Below, in pieces: positions 1 through 5,667 of a stretch of 19,089 nucleotides of DNA. Source of the DNA: Scatomonas sp963649395 (GTDB taxonomy: Bacteria; Bacillota; Clostridia; Lachnospirales; Lachnospiraceae); contig CAVJHW010000040.1 in the NCBI GenBank assembly GCA_963649395.1, positions 1 to 19,089 on the forward strand, read 5' to 3'. The notes under the pieces were generated by a model that was given only the letters and a program-made list of their open reading frames with translations, was not told the DNA's origin and did no database searches. A program made the position numbers and the translations under genes. Positions within the stretch are counted from its first letter, which is position 1, and each line of letters opens with the position of its first letter.

Positions 1-1019
1 GCATTCATCTTATCCAGAATATTAAACATGGCAATATTGTTGGCCAGGGTTGCCACAAGACCGGCAGAACCATTTTCGTCCATGCCAAGAGCCTTGCCCA
101 GTGCGTTCAATGCCTTGCCGAAGGTTCTTGTAACCCAAAGCACCATGGGGAAGGCGCCGATCAGAACGATAGCAATCTGACCGCAGACCAAAAGGCCGGA
201 TTCCAGAGGAATCGTACCGCTTGCGTCCGGCTCAACCATAGTATCAAAGAGCGGGAACTTGATTCCGGTCTGATATTCGAATACAGCGATCATGGTCAAA
301 ACGGTGATCACGATGGTAACACCGGTGCCGAACTTATCAAAGCCGCCAATCATCTGTTTGGGTTTGAACCATAGGCCCAGAATGATAAGAGCCGCGATAA
401 TAATAACGGGGATCAGGTTCACAAGAATGGTTCCGATGTCCATCTTATACTGGGTCATATTCATAGCCAATCCACCGGCGATACAGCCCAGGAAAATGGT
501 AATCATACCGGCAAGGATACCGGCTCCCAGATAGGGTTTATCTTCCTTCTTGATGATAGACAGGGCGACAGGAATGGTAAATACGATGGTCGGGCCCATC
601 ATACTGCCCAGGATCAAACCTGCATAATTCCCGACAGCCTCATTGGAGGCCAATTCCATAGCCAGGGGATAGCCACCCATATCACAGGCCAGCAGGGTAG
701 TGGCGAACATGGATGGATCGGCGCCCAGCAGGCGGTAGACGGGAACGATCAAGGGCTTGAGAATGGTAGCCAGAACCGGTGCAGCTGCTACCACGCCTGC
801 CATAGCCATAGCCAGGGGACCCATGGCGGAGAAGCCTTCCTCAAATTTTTCTCCATATCCATGTTTATTGCCTCTGATCTTATCGATGGCCCCTACAATC
901 ATGAAGATCATCATAATAAACATGATGACTGAATTGATAGAGAGATTAGAAACCCAGTCCTTTATACTCTCCGTAAAGACTTCGACATTTGTAATTTTAT
1001 CAATCAATTCCTGAAACAT
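1..1019 (-). CDS. eutH: EutH ethanolamine permease (3' end cut by window edge)
   Basis: Integral membrane carrier that brings ethanolamine into the cell. The translation from the ATG at 1019 gives 339 residues without a stop and runs off the left edge, so the C-terminus is missing. It is strongly hydrophobic, with repeated membrane segments. The opening MFQELIDKI, the early segment SVIMFIMMIFMIVGAIDKI and the stretch LLACDMGGYPLA are typical of EutH. The start is preceded by AAGGAGGAGAAGT, a very good ribosome binding site. It follows eutN by 31 nt and is the last operon gene visible. Family assignment rests on sequence recognition; the gene order eutN-eutH, common in Firmicutes, agrees. Confidence 0.93.
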   Translation of the reverse strand, partial: MFQELIDKITNVEVFTESIKDWVSNLSINSVIMFIMMIFMIVGAIDKIRGNKHGYGEKFEEGFSAMGPLAMAMAGVVAAAPVLATILKPLIVPVYRLLGADPSMFATTLLACDMGGYPLAMELASNEAVGNYAGLILGSMMGPTIVFTIPVALSIIKKEDKPYLGAGILAGMITIFLGCIAGGLAMNMTQYKMDIGTILVNLIPVIIIAALIILGLWFKPKQMIGGFDKFGTGVTIVITVLTMIAVFEYQTGIKFPLFDTMVEPDASGTIPLESGLLVCGQIAIVLIGAFPMVLWVTRTFGKALNALGKALGMDENGSAGLVATLANNIAMFNILDKMN

Positions 1020-1050
1020 ACTTCTCCTCCTTGTTACTACGCGGATATCT

Positions 1051-1329
1051 TTAACCTATGTCCACAATCTCCTGATCATCCACGATCCCTACGACCGTCG
1101 CATCAACCGGGATATCCGGGCCACCGGCAGCACCTCTCGCAGAGCTTCCGCCAACGTAAAGAACCTTTTCCCCCACTCCGGCACCGATAATGTCTGCGGC
1201 GACGATAGGTGCCTCAATGGGTTTGTCATTCAGGAGATTGATAGGCTGAACCACCAAAAGCTTCAGTCCTGCAAGCTTTTCCTCTTTTCTTGTCGCCCAG
1301 ATATTTCCAATCACTTTTCCTGTCTTCAT
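1051..1329 (-). CDS. eutN: EutN/CcmL-type microcompartment vertex protein
   Basis: Pentameric shell protein that caps the vertices of the Eut microcompartment. It has 92 residues, a normal length for the EutN/CcmL/PduN family. It opens with the typical MKTGKVIGNIWATRKEEKL and continues through LKLLVVQPI, a VAADIIGAGVGEKVLYVGGSSAR core and a VDATVVGIVD strand. In this family the GAGxGexVLvvxGssAR segment forms the pentamer core. The ATG follows GGCGGAG. It lies between the eut-associated protein (74 nt upstream) and eutH (31 nt downstream). It is the only vertex protein seen, so it probably closes every vertex of the shell. Confidence 0.95.
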   Translation of the reverse strand: MKTGKVIGNIWATRKEEKLAGLKLLVVQPINLLNDKPIEAPIVAADIIGAGVGEKVLYVGGSSARGAAGGPDIPVDATVVGIVDDQEIVDIG

Positions 1330-1419
1330 GGTTCTCCGCCTTTTCTATGCCTTTTCTATGCATTTTTTGCGCTTTTTTAAGCCATTTCTATGCCTGCTCT
1401 GCGCTATGCCTGCTCCCTG
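1330..1419 (-). repeat. Short direct repeats (GGCATAG words) between the eut-associated gene and eutN
   Basis: On the minus strand, the end of the upstream gene and the following spacer repeat the word GAGCAGGCATAG twice, four bases apart; the first copy contains the TAG stop codon. The motif GCATAGAAA then recurs three times before the eutN ribosome binding site. The spacer is A-rich on the minus strand. It looks like a small slippage-derived duplication. I see no clear terminator or promoter in it. Confidence 0.6.
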
Positions 1420-2291
1420 CTGATCTCGATCTTATTCCTGACGGCATATTCTTTCGCAAGATCGGTCAGGATGGCACGCTCTCCCACGATAATCCGCTCT
1501 GTCTTCTCTTGTGCCAAAGAGATAATATCCCGCTCTGTTATGATTCTCTTGGCCAGCACCGTTGTTTTCCTATTCTCCTGCTCAGGGGCTGCTACCTGGC
1601 GGCAGTCTTCCTGCACCCCCTGCCCAGAGCCTGTCGTCTTGCAGCAGTCTTCCTGCACTCCCTGCCCAGAACCGGCCGTCTTGCAGCAATCTTCCTGCAC
1701 TCTCTGCCCAAAGCCTGCTGCCTGACAGCAGCTCCCCGGCAGCCTCCGTTCGGTCTCCTCCGGCTCCTGGCTGCTTGTCCCGTTTCCGGAAAGCAGACCG
1801 GGAAGCTGGTCATGAGTGGCAATCGTAATACCGGCCTTCTTCAGGAATTCCAGCTTAGCCTCCAGGAATCTGTAGTAGGAAGGCGGAGCTGTCTCCCGAT
1901 AGGTATAGAGTTCAATTCCTTCCCTAACCAGCCAGATCTTCTTTCCCTCCAGCAGGGCCTGGGCAAACAGGCGGGTAAAATCATCATCGGCAATTCCCGC
2001 TGCCAGCTTAGCCATTGCGCTGACAGACAGGGTATATACTACAAGACCCTCATAGTCCTCTACCTGGCACCGGTAGTCTGCAAGTAAGGCACATTCAATC
2101 CGAAAGTCCGAGGACAGCTCCCTGTTTTCCAGAAAATCATGGCAGATTGTTCCATGCTTCTCTGTCAAAAGAAGCAATTTCCGCCTGTCATCCTGTGGGG
2201 CCCTGGTCTCTTCTGGCCGATCTGTCCCCAGAGCTTGCAGCTTCTCCTCCACTCTGCGGCAGATTTCGTTTACCAATGCTTCCATGTCCAT
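1404..2291 (-). CDS. Eut-operon conserved protein (TIGR02536-like) with a cysteine-pair repeat linker
   Basis: 295 residues. Function is not established. I believe it belongs to the hypothetical ethanolamine-utilization family found in Firmicute eut operons (TIGR02536), from context and overall pattern. Residues 1-20 form an amphipathic helix (MDMEALVNEICRRVEEKL) of the kind that targets cargo to microcompartments. Residues 35-165 are an alpha/beta domain with flavoprotein-like features (KLLLLTEKHG near 38-47, EGKKIWLVREGIELY near 115-129). Residues 170-245 are a low-complexity linker with three and a half 14-residue repeats carrying CC pairs at 188, 202 and 216 and a single C at 230. Residues 249-291 (RIITERDI to RNKIEIS) resemble the N-terminus of EutT. 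The start is chosen for AAAGGAGGGAACCAC before the ATG. Confidence 0.8.
   Translation of the reverse strand: MDMEALVNEICRRVEEKLQALGTDRPEETRAPQDDRRKLLLLTEKHGTICHDFLENRELSSDFRIECALLADYRCQVEDYEGLVVYTLSVSAMAKLAAGIADDDFTRLFAQALLEGKKIWLVREGIELYTYRETAPPSYYRFLEAKLEFLKKAGITIATHDQLPGLLSGNGTSSQEPEETERRLPGSCCQAAGFGQRVQEDCCKTAGSGQGVQEDCCKTTGSGQGVQEDCRQVAAPEQENRKTTVLAKRIITERDIISLAQEKTERIIVGERAILTDLAKEYAVRNKIEISREQA
1590..1730 (-). repeat. 42-bp in-frame tandem repeat encoding CCKTAGSGQGVQED units
   Basis: Three full copies and a partial fourth of a 42-bp unit inside the eut-associated gene. On the plus strand the word TCTTCCTGCAC recurs about every 42 bp. Each unit encodes 14 residues and, since 42 is a multiple of three, the frame is kept. 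Copies differ mainly by single substitutions (KTA/KTT, FGQR/SGQG), which suggests fairly recent expansion of a linker. Confidence 0.9.
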
Positions 2292-2333
2292 GTGGTTCCC
2301 TCCTTTCTCTTTTTTTCTTCGGAAGACAGTCGC

Positions 2334-3197
2334 TTACACAGGGGATTTCGCCCCATCTCCCCTCATTTCTCCCCCCGGATCCGGCGGAAGGATGCAATTC
2401 ATGGCAATCCCAGCCGGAGTAACCAGGAAGGGATTCTCCGGCTTGATGGTCCGAATTCCTGTTTCCTTCTCAATAATCTCTTCCATGCCGGTCAGACAGC
2501 AGGTTCCGCCACACAGATAGATGGTCTCCACATCCTTACCCCGGACATTGCGGCGGATGATGGCTGCGATCTTCTCCACAACCGGCTTCAGCACAGGGAG
2601 AATCTCCCGATGGCGGCTGTAATCTTGCTTAATCTGCTCTGCCTCCTCGTAGGGAATATGATAATTTCCTGCCAGGACCAGAGACAAATGGGTTCCCCCG
2701 GTGGGTTCATCTTCTATCTCCACCACCTGGCCGTCCCGGATCAGAGCAAGACCTGTGGTTCCCCCGCCCACATCCACCACTACACCATTGTCAATCTGAT
2801 AGATGGCATTGGCCGAGGAGGGCTCATCCAGTATTGCGGTAACCTCAAAGCCTGCTCCCTCTGCCACATATTGATGGGTTTTGACGCTGGATTCCGTACC
2901 GGCGGGCATAGCAATGGCACATTCTATGAGTTCCTGCCCCAGTCGTTTCTCCAGCTTTTCCTTCAATTCTCTGACAATTCTAAGAGCGCCGGAATAATCG
3001 ACTACCACACCGTCCCGCAGAACCCTTGCCGCCTGCTTCTCGCAGGCTACCGGATGATTCTCCTCATCCAACACCACCAGGACGATGTAGGCAGTTCCCA
3101 GATCCAGCCCTGTCTTCAGCCGACCCTGGGGAGAGAAGGTTCTGGTCTCAGACTCCTCTATCTGCTTCATAAATGCTTCCACTGCTTTGACATTCAT
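2334..3197 (-). CDS. eutJ: EutJ, Hsp70-like ATPase of the Eut locus
   Basis: Actin/Hsp70-fold ATPase related to the N-terminal domain of DnaK; its exact role in microcompartments is unproven, with a chaperone or assembly role usually proposed. The protein is 287 residues from the ATG at 3197 (MNVKAVEAFMKQ). Phosphate-1 loop is DLGTAY at 32-37 and phosphate-2 is VDVGGGTTG near 141-149; a C-terminal GGTCCLTGMEE completes the fold. There is no substrate-binding domain, as expected for EutJ. An in-frame ATG at 3212 overlaps the previous stop as ATGA and could also be used. I prefer 3197 because GAGAGG lies at good spacing and MNV is the usual opening. It follows the PduL gene directly. Confidence 0.92.
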   Translation of the reverse strand: MNVKAVEAFMKQIEESETRTFSPQGRLKTGLDLGTAYIVLVVLDEENHPVACEKQAARVLRDGVVVDYSGALRIVRELKEKLEKRLGQELIECAIAMPAGTESSVKTHQYVAEGAGFEVTAILDEPSSANAIYQIDNGVVVDVGGGTTGLALIRDGQVVEIEDEPTGGTHLSLVLAGNYHIPYEEAEQIKQDYSRHREILPVLKPVVEKIAAIIRRNVRGKDVETIYLCGGTCCLTGMEEIIEKETGIRTIKPENPFLVTPAGIAMNCILPPDPGGEMRGDGAKSPV

Positions 3198-3208
3198 AGC
3201 AACACCTC

Positions 3209-3823
3209 TCAATGACGGATGATCTGACCCAGGGTGAAGCCCCGGATCTGGGCTGCATTCGCCTCATCAAAGTCCACATGCATCTTAAAGGAAGATCGGT
3301 CCGAGACCCTTATGATCACATTTTCGAAGATCACAGGACGCTCCGTCAGGACCCGGACGCTGACCCGTTCCTTGTCTGCCAATCCCAATCGCCTGGCAGT
3401 ATCTGTCGGAACATGGACATGGTTGTGGGCGATGATGGAACCCTCCGGAATCTGGATACTTCCCACCGGCCCTTGAATGGTCATGGAGGCAGACCCCTTC
3501 ACATCTCCCGATTCCCGGATGGGGGCTGCCACTCCCAGAGCCAGACAATCACTCCCGGAAAGCTCCACCTGGGTTGCCCTGCGCACCGGTCCCAGCACAG
3601 CCACCTGGGTCTTTTCTCCCTTGCTGCCGCGAAGAGTCACCCTTTCCTCACAGAGGAACTGTCCCGGCTGGGAAAGAGCCCTTTTGGGATGAAGCTTTGC
3701 CCCCTTTCCAAACAGAAGCTCCAGATCCTCCTGGGTCAGATGGACATGCCTCGCCGAGACCTCAATCTCCACAAGGCCGTCATCCGTCAGCCTGTTCAGA
3801 ATCTTTTCTATCAGCTGTTTCAT
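3209..3823 (-). CDS. pduL: PduL-type phosphate acyltransferase (EutD role)
   Basis: Converts acetyl-CoA and phosphate to acetyl phosphate and recycles CoA inside the shell. The 204 residues match the PduL family, which is unrelated to the classical Pta-like EutD of enteric bacteria. Zinc-site motifs are visible: SARHVHL at 23-29, HNHVHV at 133-138 and MHVDFDEANA at 181-190. Residues 1-13 (MKQLIEKILNRL) form an amphipathic helix like the encapsulation peptides of PduL. The ATG at 3823 is chosen because AGAGGGAG sits just upstream; a longer frame back to 3919 would run into eutT. The gap to eutT is 37 nt. The name eutD is also used for this position in Firmicute eut operons. Confidence 0.93.
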   Translation of the reverse strand: MKQLIEKILNRLTDDGLVEIEVSARHVHLTQEDLELLFGKGAKLHPKRALSQPGQFLCEERVTLRGSKGEKTQVAVLGPVRRATQVELSGSDCLALGVAAPIRESGDVKGSASMTIQGPVGSIQIPEGSIIAHNHVHVPTDTARRLGLADKERVSVRVLTERPVIFENVIIRVSDRSSFKMHVDFDEANAAQIRGFTLGQIIRH

Positions 3824-3860
3824 GCTTGCTCCCTCTGTTGTCTGCTTATCGCGAAGCGAC

Positions 3861-4694
3861 TTACTGATTCTCCTTATATACTCCGGCCAGGTATTTGCAC
3901 ATGAGAATATGCATGGCACTGGACATCCGGTTCAATTCCTCGATAATATCCTCTCGGTTATATGCCTTGCCCTCATGAAATGCCGTTGCCGCCGCCACCT
4001 CCGTCTCACGCACAGAGCTGCGAAGCTGATTTAAAAGGGCATAGGCCTTGCCCATACTATGATCCGGAAGGAGCATTTGCTTGATCTTATAATACTTCAT
4101 CGGATGGTGGGAATGATCCCTCAGCTCCTTATGGCTCAGACCGATCATATAATCTCTCCGGAAGGGCAGATCTAGGACATCGCACCGCATAATCTCCCGC
4201 ACACTTGCCAATATATCCTGCAGATCCTCCACAAGCGCCTGGGGTTCTCCCAGCTCCTCCAGCAGGGTCTGGTTGACGATGAAGAGACTGGCCAGGCTGT
4301 CCAGCTTTCCCCGGAAATAGATGCGCTTATGATCCTTGGCCACCAGATAATTGTCAAAAAGCTGGGTCATATGCTCCGGCTTCTCAAAATAATAAGCTCC
4401 TGTATCATAATCCCGATATTTGGGCTTTACCTGGGGCTGGGCTTCTTCTTCGGCCTCTTCTCTAGCTTTCCTCTGCTCCGGCTGCTGGGGCGAGGGTGCC
4501 GTCACCTTTGGCTCCTCCGCCTGCTTTTCCGGCACAGAGGCCTGCTTTTTCTTCCCATCAAGAATCTTCACCTTGTGCTGCTGAAGATATTCTCTGGCGG
4601 CAGGGGATAAGATCTTTCCCTCCGGAATGATGTAATTTTCCGGAATCTCTGACCGCAGTTCATTGCGGAGTACTGCTTCTGTAATCACTTTCAT
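3861..4694 (-). CDS. eutT: EutT-type corrinoid adenosyltransferase
   Basis: Makes adenosylcobalamin from cob(I)alamin and ATP for EutBC. 277 residues, close to the roughly 267 of enteric EutT. Residues 2-45 (KVITEAVLR, then IPEGKILSPAAREYL) form a small module. Residues 48-92 are a charged, Glu/Gln/Pro-rich linker. Residues 95-277 are the helical cobalamin adenosyltransferase domain, with RIYFRGKLDSL near 124-134 and YNREDIIEELNRMSSA near the C-terminus. The metal-binding CCxxC motif of Salmonella EutT is absent; the protein has only two well-separated cysteines. This fits the metal-independent EutT class reported from Listeria and other Firmicutes. It follows eutM after a long 235-nt spacer with repeats. 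Confidence 0.9.
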   Translation of the reverse strand: MKVITEAVLRNELRSEIPENYIIPEGKILSPAAREYLQQHKVKILDGKKKQASVPEKQAEEPKVTAPSPQQPEQRKAREEAEEEAQPQVKPKYRDYDTGAYYFEKPEHMTQLFDNYLVAKDHKRIYFRGKLDSLASLFIVNQTLLEELGEPQALVEDLQDILASVREIMRCDVLDLPFRRDYMIGLSHKELRDHSHHPMKYYKIKQMLLPDHSMGKAYALLNQLRSSVRETEVAAATAFHEGKAYNREDIIEELNRMSSAMHILMCKYLAGVYKENQ

Positions 4695-4755
4695 GATCTT
4701 TCACCGCCTCCTTCTCTTCGTTTTCTTCGAAAGCCCCGACAAGCAGCCGGGCTGA

Positions 4756-4870
4756 GGGCATGCTTGCGACGCGCAACTTTAGTCCCCCCGGGGGCATGCT
4801 TGCAACACGCAACTCCAGCCCCTTGGGGGCATGCTTGCAGCGCGCAACTTTAGTCCCCTTGGGGGCATGC
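4756..4870. repeat. 35/36-bp tandem hairpin repeats (GGGCATGC array)
   Basis: GGGCATGC begins at 4756, 4792, 4827 and 4863, so the period is 36, 35 and 36 bp. Units read GGGCATGCTTGC, a variable RRYRCGC, AACTTTAGTCC, then a C/G-rich junction. The last unit is truncated. The variable middle of each unit is self-complementary on RNA (TTGC ... GCAA), and the G and C runs at the junctions can also pair, so the mRNA here can fold into several stems between eutM and eutT. The unit shares words with sequence near 10934-10975, suggesting a dispersed repeat family. Confidence 0.85.
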
Positions 4871-4908
4871 ACGAAAGCACGGATATTTGTCGGGCTTTCC
4901 TTTGTGGT

Positions 4909-4924
4909 GGGGGACGGGCCCCCC
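4909..4924 (-). other. GC hairpin just downstream of eutM
   Basis: GGGGG and CCCCC arms separated by six bases lie five bases after the eutM stop codon. No T-tract follows on the minus strand, so it is not a standard intrinsic terminator. It could protect the 3' end of shell-protein mRNA or pause polymerase. Confidence 0.5.
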
Positions 4925-4929
4925 AATCC

Positions 4930-5217
4930 TTATTTCTTCAGACAAGGCAAGATTGCTTCCACTTCTTCATGCGGTCTGGGGATTACATGGATGGAGATCA
5001 GCTCGCCTACCCGCTCCGCTGCTGCTGCCCCTGCATCTGTGGCGGCCTTCACGGCTCCCACATCCCCTCTTACCATAACGGTTACCAAACCGCCGCCTAC
5101 GTGCTCCTTGCCGATCAAGGTCACGTTAGCTGCCTTCACCATGGCATCTGCTGCCTCGATAGAAGCAACCAATCCCCTTGTTTCAATCATTCCTAATGCC
5201 TGCTGCTGTGCTGCCAT
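4930..5217 (-). CDS. eutM: EutM hexameric BMC shell protein, downstream copy
   Basis: Major hexagonal tile of the shell (Pfam BMC domain). 95 residues, the classical EutM length. It runs from MAAQQQALGMIETRGL through AADAMVKAANVTL and GGGLVTVMVRGDVGAVKAA to VHVIPRPHEEVEAILPCLKK. It is almost identical to the upstream copy at 5265-5582; visible differences are Ala/Ile at position 3, Arg/Lys, His/Arg in GKEHVGGG, and the tail. The ATG is preceded by AAGGAGGAATAGATT, as in the other copy, so the duplication includes the ribosome binding site. The spacer to the previous copy is 47 nt. Confidence 0.95.
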   Translation of the reverse strand: MAAQQQALGMIETRGLVASIEAADAMVKAANVTLIGKEHVGGGLVTVMVRGDVGAVKAATDAGAAAAERVGELISIHVIPRPHEEVEAILPCLKK

Positions 5218-5264
5218 AATCTATTCCTCCTTCATTTCTGATATCTTCTGGTTACTTTTCTTCC

Positions 5265-5582
5265 TTATTCTGCCTTAGGAAGTGCTATTTCCTGCTTCGG
5301 GCTTAGGGAGGGCAGAATCGCCTCCACCTCTTCATGAGGTCTGGGGATTACATGGATGGAGATCAGCTCGCCTACCCGCTCTGCTGCCGCTGCCCCTGCG
5401 TCAGTGGCGGCCTTCACGGCTCCTACATCGCCTCTTACCATTACAGTCACCAGCCCTCCTCCTACCCTTTCCTTGCCAATCAGGGTCACGTTGGCTGCCT
5501 TCACCATAGCATCTGCTGCCTCGATAGAAGCAACCAATCCCTTCGTTTCAATCATTCCCAACGCCTGCTGCTGTATTGCCAT
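5265..5582 (-). CDS. eutM: EutM hexameric BMC shell protein, upstream copy with extended tail
   Basis: Second copy of the main hexameric shell protein, 105 residues from the ATG at 5582 (MAIQQQALGMIETKGL). The longer frame from 5600 is rejected because those bases are the ribosome binding site AAGGAGGAAGGG itself. The body is nearly the same as the 95-residue copy, but after EAILPS the C-terminus carries about ten extra residues (SPKQEIALPKAE). At the DNA level the two genes look roughly 85-90% identical by eye, with most changes at third positions. This indicates a tandem duplication held under protein-level selection. It follows eutE after an 85-nt spacer with hairpins. Confidence 0.94.
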   Translation of the reverse strand: MAIQQQALGMIETKGLVASIEAADAMVKAANVTLIGKERVGGGLVTVMVRGDVGAVKAATDAGAAAAERVGELISIHVIPRPHEEVEAILPSLSPKQEIALPKAE

Positions 5583-5619
5583 AATCCCTTCCTCCTTCAT
5601 TGCATCTCTTCCAGCTTGC

Positions 5620-5641
5620 TTTGGGTGTCAAAGCACCCAAA
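5620..5641 (-). other. Perfect 8-bp hairpin upstream of eutM
   Basis: The arms TTTGGGTG and CACCCAAA enclose a six-base loop CTTTGA. An alternative stem, GCTTTG pairing with CAAAGC, uses part of the same bases, so two mutually exclusive folds are possible. There is no T-tract. It lies in the spacer before the first eutM, where it could set mRNA stability or processing. Confidence 0.6.
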
Positions 5642-5652
5642 CCCAGGGTTAC

Positions 5653-5666
5653 CCGGATCGTTCCGG
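5653..5666 (-). promoter_or_regulatory. Possible ANTAR-type hexaloop hairpin after eutE
   Basis: Minus strand: CCGG, loop AACGAT, CCGG, one base after the eutE stop codon. The loop has A at position 1 and G at position 4, as in RNA targets of ANTAR proteins such as EutV. The stem is only four pairs, and the partner hairpin 3' of it has loop CTTTGA, which does not fit. Chance occurrence is quite possible. Confidence 0.25.
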
Positions 5667-5667
5667 T

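Larger units (their letters stand above)
4695..4929 (-). other. Spacer between the second eutM and eutT, repeat-rich and without a convincing gene
   Basis: 235 nt, the longest internal spacer between fully sequenced operon genes. Immediately after eutM is a GC-rich hairpin (4909-4924), then the 35/36-bp repeat array (4756-4870), then the eutT ribosome binding region (GGAGGCGGTGA). An open frame crosses it on the minus strand, but it has no ribosome binding site, consists mostly of translated repeat, and overlaps the eutT start. Confidence 0.7.

Noticed and set aside
3824..3919. Longer N-terminus for the PduL-type protein
   Set aside because: It overlaps the eutT coding end, lacks family similarity, and a good ribosome binding site precedes the ATG at 3823.
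4660..4926. 88-residue minus-strand open frame between eutM and eutT
   Set aside because: Made mostly of translated 35/36-bp repeats, has no ribosome binding site, and overlaps the eutT start.
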